Assembly (NCBI GenBank): GCA_039030335.1
Contig: JBCCEJ010000003.1
Coordinates: forward strand, 62,001 to 126,000
DNA length: 64,000 nucleotides
From: JBCCEJ01 sp039030335
Lineage (GTDB): Bacteria; Pseudomonadota; Gammaproteobacteria; HK1
Direction of reading: 5' to 3'
Of this stretch, positions 18,228 through 26,974 are shown piece after piece; within the stretch, counting starts at the first letter, position 1, and the number at the start of each line of letters is the position of its first letter. Both the position numbers and the translations under genes were made by a program. The notes under the pieces were generated by a model. The model saw only the letters and a program-made list of their open reading frames with translations, did not search any database and was not told the origin of the DNA.

Positions 18228-20510
18228 CTAAAAGAAGATACTTTGTGGGTTGACGTCTGCTTCGAGCCTTGGCTCGCGAAGGCGCCCCATGTTGACCGGA
18301 ACCTCGTACATGCGCTGTTTGCCGAGCCGTCGCCAGAAATGGCAAAGCTCCGGTATCACAACCTTGACGACGTTGAGTCCGATGTCCGGCCGCGTCTGGT
18401 CGGCGACCAGCATCTCCATATCGTTGTCGCCGAGCACCTTCGCAAGATGTTCGATGTCGTCTTTGATGTCGCTGCGCGATGGATTGCTGAAGTCTGCAAG
18501 TGTGCGTACCGGTAGGTCCGGATCCGGGCGGAGATACGGGTTGCCCTCCAGCGTCTGACCTTGCCACCAGTCCCGCGCCAGCTGGTCACCGAATAGATAA
18601 CGTGTTGTGCCATCCGGATTTTTTAGCGATACCGACGGCAGGAACTGGTTGACCTCGGTGATCGCGCGCAGTAGCGCGATCTTCGGATCGAAGTGCGCGC
18701 CGAATCCGAGCACGATGTCTTCGATGGTCTGGTCGTTGCGGGCCGATATACAGGCCAACGTGCAGATGTCCAGATCGCTGGTCAGGTCGATCACCCAGAG
18801 ATCGCGGTTTACGCTGGCGTAGTGGGCTTTGACCGCGCTGACGTAGGGCAGGTCGAAACTGTCCATGTCTACTGCCGGCTGGTTCAGCCGGTTGTACCAC
18901 CAAAGGGCGACGCAATCGCGTTCGACCAGCTCCATCGCTCCCTGGAAGATCGCCTCTTCAAGACAGTTTCCCGCCGCACTTCCATTCGAGTCCGGTACAC
19001 ACCATTTACTCGCCCGGAAATCGGGATGCCCGTAGTAACAGAACGCCGTCGGCAAGTACCGTGTCCGCTGGTGTGTCAACGACCACATGGGTGTCCAGCT
19101 GGTTTGCAGGTCTTCATCGAACGGGTCGGGGATCAGGTTGCAGCGCGAGCGGGCTTCAGCGCTGTTCCATTCTTTGCGAACGGCGTACTGGGCATCGCTA
19201 TAGCCCATGCAGACATTGGGATGGATAGCGGTCGGCTGTAGCTCGTTATAGCTGCCTTTCACCGTGTGTTCTTCACCCCAGTAGAGGCCTGAATAGCGCT
19301 CTATGGCTTCGCAAAGCCCACTGACGCGGGCCTGGATATCCGTACTGCCTTTGCCACCGCTCATTCCACGAAGGCTCTCCTGCAAATACACGAGGCTGTC
19401 GATACCCATCGAGAAGTTATGCCCGGCGACGTAGGAGCGCGTCAGCGGATTATCGGCGCCGATCGCTGGCACGAGTTGACTGACCGCGCCGAGAATCGGG
19501 CTCACGTGGTGTTTGTATCGCTCATAAGTTTCGTCCGGTGTCAGCGTGCGGTGCCCCCCTTCTTCGACAAACAGCTTCGGTGCGCTCGCGAGCTCAACCG
19601 GGTTACCTTCCGCGTTCAAACGCCCGACTGCGGGGTCGCCACAGGTGGGGCATTGGGGGCGTTTGACGAGTTCGTGTTGCTCGAATTTGCGTAGACCGTT
19701 GTCGTAGGTGACCAGGTGGCGCTGCAACCGGTGTTCATCGCGGGCGAGAACCAGATTGACAATTTCGGTGGCGGCCAGATTGCATGCAAAGCTGACGCTG
19801 CTCGGTAGTCGGGCAACCGACGTATAGGGGCCGTCTGCGGCATCCGTGCGCTCGCGAATGAAGCTCTCGAGTTGCCGGTTCGCGCTGAGACGCTGCGAAA
19901 GACACGCCCAGCAAGCGCTTTCCCCTGGCTGGAAAAGCGGGCCCAGCCAGCTGACCATGCCAACTGGTTTAACGAGCAGCCAACGAAGTCCGGCATCCAG
20001 ACACGACTGATTGACGTTTTTCAACTCCGGGTTCAGGTAGTCGTCGGTCACCACGACCAGTAGATTGCAGTCAGCTTCTTCAACCACACTGAACCGGCTT
20101 GCCGCCAGTGCGCCGCGCATCACATCAGCGGAAACACTGCCGACGGTGCGCACGGCGATGCGCGTTGCGTCGAGCGTATGCTGGCCCGGCGGCAACGGAG
20201 TTTGCTCGGTGGTCTTGAAAGCGTATTCCAGGTACGGCGAGCCGGGCCCCGAGGGATGCTCGGCACCTTCTACGACGTAGTTTCGCCGCTGCAAAACGTT
20301 CAAAGCGAAGAACACGTTCTGCATCGGTATCTCTGCGCCCAGAGCTGCTACGAGGTCCGCGACTGTGCGCGTCCCGTCCATCAGCGGTACCAGCTTCGTG
20401 TAGACGTCGCCTTCGAGTATCGCCGAGCGATGTTCATCCATCAGGAACAGCACCCGGTCGTTGACGATGTGCAGGTCGAACGAGGCTTTGAACCGGGGTT
20501 TTTCAAGCAT
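18228..20510 (-). CDS. Fused TOMM cyclodehydratase (YcaO), paralogue B
   Basis: A 760-residue protein from the ATG at 20510, which has GAAGG eight bases upstream; a longer frame to 20606 adds unrelated sequence. The architecture matches paralogue A: winged-helix leader-binding region (1-80, LFLMDEHRSAILEG), ocin/E1-like region with CWAC (200-203) and CPTC (287-290), then a YcaO domain with SGLCEAIERYSG (near 398-408) and NGSAAGNCLEEA. All ATP-binding motifs look intact, so it does not seem to be a dead copy. The C-terminus VNPQSIFF shares an N-P-x-S-x-F pattern with paralogue A. The two may act as a heterodimer or on different residues of the core. Confidence 0.93.
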   Translation of the reverse strand: MLEKPRFKASFDLHIVNDRVLFLMDEHRSAILEGDVYTKLVPLMDGTRTVADLVAALGAEIPMQNVFFALNVLQRRNYVVEGAEHPSGPGSPYLEYAFKTTEQTPLPPGQHTLDATRIAVRTVGSVSADVMRGALAASRFSVVEEADCNLLVVVTDDYLNPELKNVNQSCLDAGLRWLLVKPVGMVSWLGPLFQPGESACWACLSQRLSANRQLESFIRERTDAADGPYTSVARLPSSVSFACNLAATEIVNLVLARDEHRLQRHLVTYDNGLRKFEQHELVKRPQCPTCGDPAVGRLNAEGNPVELASAPKLFVEEGGHRTLTPDETYERYKHHVSPILGAVSQLVPAIGADNPLTRSYVAGHNFSMGIDSLVYLQESLRGMSGGKGSTDIQARVSGLCEAIERYSGLYWGEEHTVKGSYNELQPTAIHPNVCMGYSDAQYAVRKEWNSAEARSRCNLIPDPFDEDLQTSWTPMWSLTHQRTRYLPTAFCYYGHPDFRASKWCVPDSNGSAAGNCLEEAIFQGAMELVERDCVALWWYNRLNQPAVDMDSFDLPYVSAVKAHYASVNRDLWVIDLTSDLDICTLACISARNDQTIEDIVLGFGAHFDPKIALLRAITEVNQFLPSVSLKNPDGTTRYLFGDQLARDWWQGQTLEGNPYLRPDPDLPVRTLADFSNPSRSDIKDDIEHLAKVLGDNDMEMLVADQTRPDIGLNVVKVVIPELCHFWRRLGKQRMYEVPVNMGRLREPRLEADVNPQSIFF

Positions 20511-20694
20511 TGCGGCTACCTTCGCGCCACCGGCGCTTAACGGAGACTTCAGTGCAGTCCATTCGCATTGTCCGAGGTCATGGTGCGATTGAGGCCAACA
20601 GGACACCCAGGGCCTGCGCTACCGGATGCCCGCCAGCGTACTGTCATCAGCACGCGCTCTACATTGACGTGGTTCACGCGAATGACACCATCTT

Positions 20695-21534
20695 TCAAGA
20701 AAGGTTGCCGTAGCTGACCACGAGCCAGCTGACCGAGCCCGAGATAATGATGAGCGCCGTGACTACCCAGCCGATCTGCAACCGCGCCGGTATGGACGTT
20801 CGCCGGCCGGCAGGCGCTTCGACCGTGTCGCAGACGAACTTGATAAAGAACGCCCAGAACAGGCCCGAATGACCAAGCCAGAGTTTCATCATCACTGCGA
20901 CCACACCGGCAGTACCCACCGGATGCCAATAAGTCAGCAACGAGAACACGACCCCGACGAGGATGTACGGCAAGACGAGCACGGTAGCTCCGTTCTTCCG
21001 GCGTTCCATTCGTGGCACGACGATCTGCAACGCGAGCTGACCGAACACGAAGTAGCCGCCCACCGTGCCGGCGGCGCCAATCGCCGCAATGCTGAGGCGC
21101 ACGTCCCATCCGCCGCCGAGCAACATGGTCACTTTGGCCCAGTCTCCAGTCGCGTCAGGGCTTGCCAGGAATGGATCCACGAGTAGATAACCAAAACCGG
21201 AAAACCACGCCAGTGCGCCCACGTAGAGCACCAGGAGTCGCCAGGTCGAGTCGGCTGCTACGCGGGTGAATGCCGCAATGCATGCGCAGGCGAGCAGGAT
21301 TTCGGCGGGCGCCGCGCTACCGGCGATGATGCCTTCGGCCAACTGGCCGCCGGGCTCTCCCGGCCAGCCGTGCGCGACCGCCCAGAAGTTGAAGTGGGTA
21401 ACTTCGGCGCCGACCGCGAGTGCCGCGACTGCGTGCACCGCCTCATGGCCAACCTGTTCGAACACGCCGGCGATCAGCGCCAATGCCGCGATGTTGACGA
21501 CCGTCATGCCTGACGAGTGGGCGGTTTCGTTCAT
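20695..21534 (-). CDS. Polytopic membrane protein with HExxH motif
   Basis: A 279-residue protein from the ATG at 21534, with about six to seven hydrophobic segments. The first helix carries VFEQVGHEAVHAVAALAVGAE, where HEAVH is an HExxH zinc-protease motif within a membrane helix, as in M50-type site-2 proteases. I do not see a clear NPDG or LDG motif for the third zinc ligand; DPFLASPD near residues 120-127 could be considered. It sits between the exporter genes and the YcaO genes on the same strand, so a role in leader cleavage, export or self-protection is plausible but unproven. Confidence 0.6.
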   Translation of the reverse strand: MNETAHSSGMTVVNIAALALIAGVFEQVGHEAVHAVAALAVGAEVTHFNFWAVAHGWPGEPGGQLAEGIIAGSAAPAEILLACACIAAFTRVAADSTWRLLVLYVGALAWFSGFGYLLVDPFLASPDATGDWAKVTMLLGGGWDVRLSIAAIGAAGTVGGYFVFGQLALQIVVPRMERRKNGATVLVLPYILVGVVFSLLTYWHPVGTAGVVAVMMKLWLGHSGLFWAFFIKFVCDTVEAPAGRRTSIPARLQIGWVVTALIIISGSVSWLVVSYGNLS

Positions 21535-21629
21535 CAACGACCCCAAGGTGGATCCTGCGACTCAGGTACCGATGTACGCCGCCGGCAGAGTGCCGGCGCG
21601 CGTGCCCGCTTGCGAAGGCGGCCGTGATG

Positions 21630-24563
21630 TCAGGCCATCTGCCGCTGCATCAAGTCCCGGAACAGACCATCTTCAGCCGCCAGCTCTTCGAATGAGCCCT
21701 GCTGCACGAGCTTGCCCCCGTCCAGTACGTAAATGCGGTCGGCAAAACGAATGGTACTCAGACGGTGAGCGATAACCCGACGCGTCACGCGGCGCCGGTC
21801 GAGCGCTTCACTGACGATGGCCTGGGTCTTGTTGTCGAGCGCACTGGTTGCTTCGTCGAACATCACGATCTTCGGTCGCGTTGCCAGCGCCCGACCGATC
21901 AGCAGCCGTTGGCGCTGGCCGCCGGACAGGTTACTGCCGCCTTCACTGACGACGGTGTGTAACCCCATCGGCATGTCGTTGATGTCATCCGACATCCCGG
22001 CATCAGCGGCGGCGTCCCATGCCTCGCCGTGCGTGATGTTCGCATTGTTGGCCAGATTGTCGAGAATCGAACCGGCGTTCAAACGTCCATTCTGCAAAAC
22101 GGTGCCGATCTGCCGGCGCACCGCCAGTACATCCAGGCCCGAGAGATCCTGACCGTCAAACAGTACGCGGCCGTACTCTGGCGTCTCGAAGCCGAGCAGG
22201 ATGCGCTGAATGGTGGACTTGCCGGAACCCGATGATCCAACAAAAGCCACGTATTCGCCGGGCTTCACTTCGAAGCTCACGCGGTCGAGGATCAGCGGCC
22301 CGCCTTCGTGGTAACGGAAGGACACGTTCTCGAGCTTGATACCACCTTTCAGACGACCCGGATCCGACGCGTCGTCGGGAACTTCGGGCTCGCCTTCGAT
22401 GAGCGGCTGAATGCGTTTGCCCTTGACCAGCGAGTCGAGCACGCCGACCAGGGTGTTACTGACGTCCTGCCAGCCCGCGATGTACAGCACGAACGCGGTA
22501 TTGAAAGCGATGAAATCGCCAACGGTGATCCGATCCTCATCACCGATCGGCAAGCCGATCGTGAGGTCGACGGCCTGCCAGAACAGCACGGCGGAAGCGA
22601 GCGGCGGCAGAGCACCGTTGAAGACGTTGACGACGTCTTTGATCAGCTGAATCCTGAGTTTGAAGCGCAGCTGCTCGGTATATTTGGACACCCAGTGATT
22701 GAACGCGCGATATTCGGCGCCAGCGACACGGAGCTTTCCGACGCCGCCGATCAGCTGGATCATCAGGCCGTTGAAGTCGCCTTCGAGGTCGTGCAGCGGG
22801 ATCGACAGCCTGCGCACCAGAAAGCTGGCGACGAAGGTCACTATCAGCACCGCCAACCCGATCCAAAGCGCAATCTTTGCGAGGTCCCAGCTGTAGTACC
22901 ACAACAGCAGGAAGTTGAGCAGCGCAAGCACTCCCGTGATCATCGGTCGCAGCGTGGCACTGCTGAGTTCCCGGGCCACTTCGCTGACCGCGTTTACACG
23001 CGTTTGCATATCACCGGCGGAATAGACCCGGAAGAATTCGGGTCGGAACTTGAGCAGGCGATCCCACATCGCGGACTGTGCGGCCACTTCGGACTTGATA
23101 CCGCTACGCACCGTTGCCATCAGCTGGGCAAACGTGAACACACCAGTGGCCAGGGCGGCAACAAACAGCAGTGCAAACAGCTCCCAGACCAGCTGTTTGT
23201 CGGAAAACGGAATAGCCGTATCGACCAGCGTGCCTGTGACTCGCGGAGTGATGAGGCCAAGCAGCGTCGCGGCGATACCGGCCCCGAGCACGAACGCGAC
23301 GTCGCCGAGGCGGCCCCGCGCGGTGAAGCGCAGCAGGTCCATTAGCTTGGACGCGTGCGACGTCAGCCCGCCGTAGAACATGTAGGCCTCCGGCGAGATG
23401 CGCTCCTTGATCTCGTCGGTCAACGGTTCGCGTTTACACGTCTCGGGGTCGACGATGTCGTACCGGCCGTTGCGTGGCAGCAGTGCGACTGGCTTGTTCT
23501 CCGGTTCCGACAGATACCCGATCAGCGGGCCCATGTCGTCTTTCCACCAGTCGAGGCCCAACAGGATCATGCGGTATCGCACGCGCGATGCTCTTGCGAT
23601 CGCCTCGATCGGGTGCGACACCCGGCTCATATCTTCCGAGGCCGCCGGTGGTTCGATGCGGATACCCATGACCGTACCGACCACGCCCGCCGTTGTTATC
23701 AGATCGGTTTCGCGGCGTTCGAAGATCTCGTCAGGGCTGAGTACCGATGCGAGCTGTTGATAGGCTGATTGCGCGCGCAGCTGGCCGAGCTGCTCGCTTT
23801 CTTCGCGGCGCTTCAACTCTTCCAGTTCTTCGAACTGGCGGTCCGACATCAGATTGAGAGCGACCAGCCGATGCAGCGTCGCCAGCGCGGCGCTGGCTGT
23901 CGCACCTTCGGGGCAGCCACTGTCGAGCGGCATGAATTCGACCGAAGCGCCGTCTCCCACCGCCGTGAACCACATCTCCGGTGCGACCAGCACGTAGCCG
24001 TCTTCGGGCATCAGGAAATTACCCATGACCCCATAGCCGGTCAGCATGCCGGATACGACCCGCATCCACATGCAGTCGTACTTGTGGCCGCCGATGTTGG
24101 AGCCGCCGCTGACGTCGAGCAACTCGTCGCCTTCGTCACGATCCAGCCGGACGATATCGGTCGGGCGCTGCGTGCCGGTTGCGAGTGCGGTCCCGACCTT
24201 TTCGACCCAGCCCGCCACGAGCTGTTGGCCGCCCGCATCGCCACGCGCGATAATGGCGTCGATCTCTTCGAGCGGATAGCGGGTAAACCGCGTTGCGCCG
24301 GTCGATACACACATGACACCCATGTAGTCGGTGTCTTCGCTGGTGCCCCATCCGAACAGGAGCTGGCGCTCGCCGGCCTGAAAGAGGTGCCGGCGAAACG
24401 TGGTCGGCTCGTTGTGTTCGATGCGGGTGGCGACGACATCTACCCCGCCCGACTGCACCAGCCACGCGGATTCGGGCTCGTTCAGCAGAAACGGTTGATG
24501 GCCGCGCAGCTCTACCCGCTGCGGGGGGCGCCGTGGTGCGCTTTCTGTGTGTTCTTCAGTCAT
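21630..24563 (-). CDS. NHLM-type ABC exporter, ATP-binding/permease (no peptidase)
   Basis: A 977-residue protein. An N-terminal region of about 400 residues without C39 residues is typical of the second exporter of NHLM bacteriocin systems. Membrane helices run from about 420 to 700 (VAFVLGAGIAATLLGLITP, LVWELFALLFVAALATGVF), then the nucleotide-binding domain: Walker A GSSGSGKST near 774, signature NLSGGQRQRLLIGRAL near 876, Walker B KIVMFDEATSALD. It is expected to pair with the C39-containing exporter, whose stop it overlaps (ATGA at 24560-24563), giving a heterodimeric exporter of the mature peptide. Confidence 0.92.
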   Translation of the reverse strand: MTEEHTESAPRRPPQRVELRGHQPFLLNEPESAWLVQSGGVDVVATRIEHNEPTTFRRHLFQAGERQLLFGWGTSEDTDYMGVMCVSTGATRFTRYPLEEIDAIIARGDAGGQQLVAGWVEKVGTALATGTQRPTDIVRLDRDEGDELLDVSGGSNIGGHKYDCMWMRVVSGMLTGYGVMGNFLMPEDGYVLVAPEMWFTAVGDGASVEFMPLDSGCPEGATASAALATLHRLVALNLMSDRQFEELEELKRREESEQLGQLRAQSAYQQLASVLSPDEIFERRETDLITTAGVVGTVMGIRIEPPAASEDMSRVSHPIEAIARASRVRYRMILLGLDWWKDDMGPLIGYLSEPENKPVALLPRNGRYDIVDPETCKREPLTDEIKERISPEAYMFYGGLTSHASKLMDLLRFTARGRLGDVAFVLGAGIAATLLGLITPRVTGTLVDTAIPFSDKQLVWELFALLFVAALATGVFTFAQLMATVRSGIKSEVAAQSAMWDRLLKFRPEFFRVYSAGDMQTRVNAVSEVARELSSATLRPMITGVLALLNFLLLWYYSWDLAKIALWIGLAVLIVTFVASFLVRRLSIPLHDLEGDFNGLMIQLIGGVGKLRVAGAEYRAFNHWVSKYTEQLRFKLRIQLIKDVVNVFNGALPPLASAVLFWQAVDLTIGLPIGDEDRITVGDFIAFNTAFVLYIAGWQDVSNTLVGVLDSLVKGKRIQPLIEGEPEVPDDASDPGRLKGGIKLENVSFRYHEGGPLILDRVSFEVKPGEYVAFVGSSGSGKSTIQRILLGFETPEYGRVLFDGQDLSGLDVLAVRRQIGTVLQNGRLNAGSILDNLANNANITHGEAWDAAADAGMSDDINDMPMGLHTVVSEGGSNLSGGQRQRLLIGRALATRPKIVMFDEATSALDNKTQAIVSEALDRRRVTRRVIAHRLSTIRFADRIYVLDGGKLVQQGSFEELAAEDGLFRDLMQRQMA

Positions 24564-26947
24564 GGCCGTGGCAGCAGCATCGTGCGACTGTCGTCGTAGT
24601 CATCATCGTCTTCGTCATCGCCTCCGCCATCACTTTCAGGCTCGGCGTCCTTGGCCGTGTAGCGCGCCGAGCTGCGTCGCTTGGCCTGTTCGCGCCGCCG
24701 TTCCTCGGCCCGCCGACGTGCGTCGATACGCGCCTGAACTTCCTCCAGCGCCTCAGCAGATTCTTCCTCGTCCTCCGGAACACCCTCACCGGCTTTGATC
24801 AGATCGGCGTAGATGCCCTGGGCCGCCCACAATTCCTCGTGGTTGCCGCGCTCGACGATATCGCCGCGCTCGAACACGATGATCTCGTCGCAGTCTCGAA
24901 TCGTGCTGAGACGGTGCGCCACGATGACGCACGTGCAGCCCCGTAGCCGCAGCCGTTCATCGATTATCCGCTCGGTCTCCGCGTCCAGCGCACTCGTGGC
25001 TTCGTCGAGGACGAGAATAGCCGGGTTCTGCACCAGGGCGCGGGCAATTTCGAGACGCTGGCGCTGGCCGCCGCTCAAGTTCGCACCGCCTTCGCGGAGG
25101 TGACCGTCCAGACCGCCCGGCAAAGCCAGCACCACATCGAGAATTGCCGCGTCTTCGCAGGCGCGATTCAGCGTCGAGTCCGGGATGGTCTCATCCCAGA
25201 AAGTCAGGTTTTCGCGCACCGTCCCTTCGAACAGGAAGACTTCCTGAGAGACGACCGAGAAGGACGCAACCATGACATTGCGCGGGATCTCACGGCGGAG
25301 ATAGTTATCGAAGTAAACCCCGCCATCCCATGGCTGATAGAGCCCGCATATGATGTTGGCCATGGTCGATTTACCCGACCCCGATGACCCCACGAACGCT
25401 ACGCGCCGGCCAGGCGGCACGTTGATGTTGACGTCGTCGAACAGTGGTGGTTCGAGTGGACTGTAGCCGAAGGTCAATCCCCGTATGTCGATATCGCCTT
25501 CGAGCTGCAGCGGCCAGTTGATGGTTTCATCGACGCTGGTTTTCTCGCCCACCGCTTCCGGATCCACCTCGGCGGCCAGCACGTCGTCCAGACGCTTGAG
25601 ATCGCCGTCAAGTTCCTGAATTTCGGCACCCAGGTCGACGAGATCCTTGATGGGTTCCTGGAAATTCGTCATCAAGGCGGCGAAGGCAACCAGTGTGCCG
25701 ATCGACATTTCGCCATCCATGACGGCGATGGAGCCGAGCAGGTAGATGACCGCGGTGTTGACGGCGTTCAGAACCGTCGGCAGCAGGGTTAGCGACTGTG
25801 TTGCAACTTCCAGCTCCTGCAGGCTGTTCGCCGCCTTTGCGTAACGGCCAGCCCACTTGTGGAAGAACGCCGACTCCTGCCCCGATGACTTGATCGTCTC
25901 CATCGACTGCAGCGCGGCGATGGTGTCGCCGGAGACCTTCCCGTAGTCTTGCCGGACGCGCATGTTCGCATCCACGCGCATCTGACCGAGCAGGCGAAGT
26001 GCGACAAAACTAACCGCCGCGAAGCCGATGCCGACCAGCGTCAGCTCGGCGTTGTAGTAGAACATCAGCAGGGCGAAGAAGCCCATGGTCATGATGCTCA
26101 GCGCCGTATCGGCGAGGCGTCCTGACAGAATGTCCGCCATGTTGTCGTTCAACGACTGGCGGGTCGCGATCTCGCCCGCATATCGCTGCGAGTAGAAGAA
26201 CATCGGCAGTCGGAGCAGGTGCCAGACGAACTTACTCGACATCGACACGGCGAGATGGATTTTCAGGCGCCGTAGATAGAGATACTTGAACGCGTCGACG
26301 ACAACCTTGAACAGTACCGTCACGAGTATCAGCGTGATGATCGGCCTTAGCCAGTCTTCCCTCGAATCGCCGAGCACCTCGTCGAGGTACGCCCGCGTGT
26401 ACGAGGGGATGACCAGACCCGGGATGGTCAGCAGCACGCCCATGATCAGCAGGTAGTTGACCGCCGACCGGGCGTGCTCGAAGCGCGACTTGATCGCGTC
26501 GAGCATGCTTGGCTTGGAGCCGCCCTTCTCGAACGTTTCGTCCGGCTCAAACAACAGCACGACGCCCGTGAACGATTCGTCGAACTCGTCCATCGGCACT
26601 TTGCGGTGTCCGTGGGCGGGGTCGTTGATATAGACGTAGCCTTTTTCTACGTTGTATCCCTCAACCACGAGGAAGTGGTTGAAGTTCCAGTACGCGATAT
26701 AAGGCGGCTGGCGCTCCATCGCGCTCTCAATACTTTCTTTGAAGCCCTTCGCTTTGAGACCGTAGCGGCGTGCCGCTTTGATCATGTTTGAGGCTTTCAC
26801 GCCGTCCCTGGAAACGCCCGTCTCGTGACGCAGTTCCGTAAGCGGTACGACTTTGCCGTAATACTCGAGGATCATGCCAAGACAGGCTGCGCCGCATTCC
26901 ACGGATTCAAGCTGGAGCAGCAGTGGCGTCTTCGCGCGCTTATGCAT
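24560..26947 (-). CDS. NHLM-type peptidase-containing ABC exporter (C39 PCAT)
   Basis: A 795-residue protein. The N-terminal C39 domain has Gln12, catalytic Cys18 in LESVECGAACLGM, His91 in NHFLVVEG and Asp109 in INDPAHG. The membrane domain spans about 165-450; the ATPase domain has GSSGSGKST near 515-523, NLSGGQRQRLEIARAL and AILVLDEATSALDAETE. The family cleaves leaders after double glycine while exporting the core, which fits the AVAGG site in the precursor at 41059-41427. The C-terminal 60 or so residues are unusual: a charged Arg/Glu-rich helix then a Asp/Glu run ending in RTMLLPRP. The start has AAGGAAAG upstream. Confidence 0.95.
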   Translation of the reverse strand: MHKRAKTPLLLQLESVECGAACLGMILEYYGKVVPLTELRHETGVSRDGVKASNMIKAARRYGLKAKGFKESIESAMERQPPYIAYWNFNHFLVVEGYNVEKGYVYINDPAHGHRKVPMDEFDESFTGVVLLFEPDETFEKGGSKPSMLDAIKSRFEHARSAVNYLLIMGVLLTIPGLVIPSYTRAYLDEVLGDSREDWLRPIITLILVTVLFKVVVDAFKYLYLRRLKIHLAVSMSSKFVWHLLRLPMFFYSQRYAGEIATRQSLNDNMADILSGRLADTALSIMTMGFFALLMFYYNAELTLVGIGFAAVSFVALRLLGQMRVDANMRVRQDYGKVSGDTIAALQSMETIKSSGQESAFFHKWAGRYAKAANSLQELEVATQSLTLLPTVLNAVNTAVIYLLGSIAVMDGEMSIGTLVAFAALMTNFQEPIKDLVDLGAEIQELDGDLKRLDDVLAAEVDPEAVGEKTSVDETINWPLQLEGDIDIRGLTFGYSPLEPPLFDDVNINVPPGRRVAFVGSSGSGKSTMANIICGLYQPWDGGVYFDNYLRREIPRNVMVASFSVVSQEVFLFEGTVRENLTFWDETIPDSTLNRACEDAAILDVVLALPGGLDGHLREGGANLSGGQRQRLEIARALVQNPAILVLDEATSALDAETERIIDERLRLRGCTCVIVAHRLSTIRDCDEIIVFERGDIVERGNHEELWAAQGIYADLIKAGEGVPEDEEESAEALEEVQARIDARRRAEERRREQAKRRSSARYTAKDAEPESDGGGDDEDDDDYDDSRTMLLPRP

Positions 26948-26974
26948 GGGTGCTTTCCTTGGTACCGACGGCCG

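Noticed and set aside
20511..20606. N-terminal extension of YcaO paralogue B
   Set aside because: Not shared with paralogue A, and the ATG at 20510 has a good GAAGG site.
22308..23345. 345-codon plus-strand frame opposite the NHLM exporter
   Set aside because: Antisense shadow of an ABC transporter with intact motifs.
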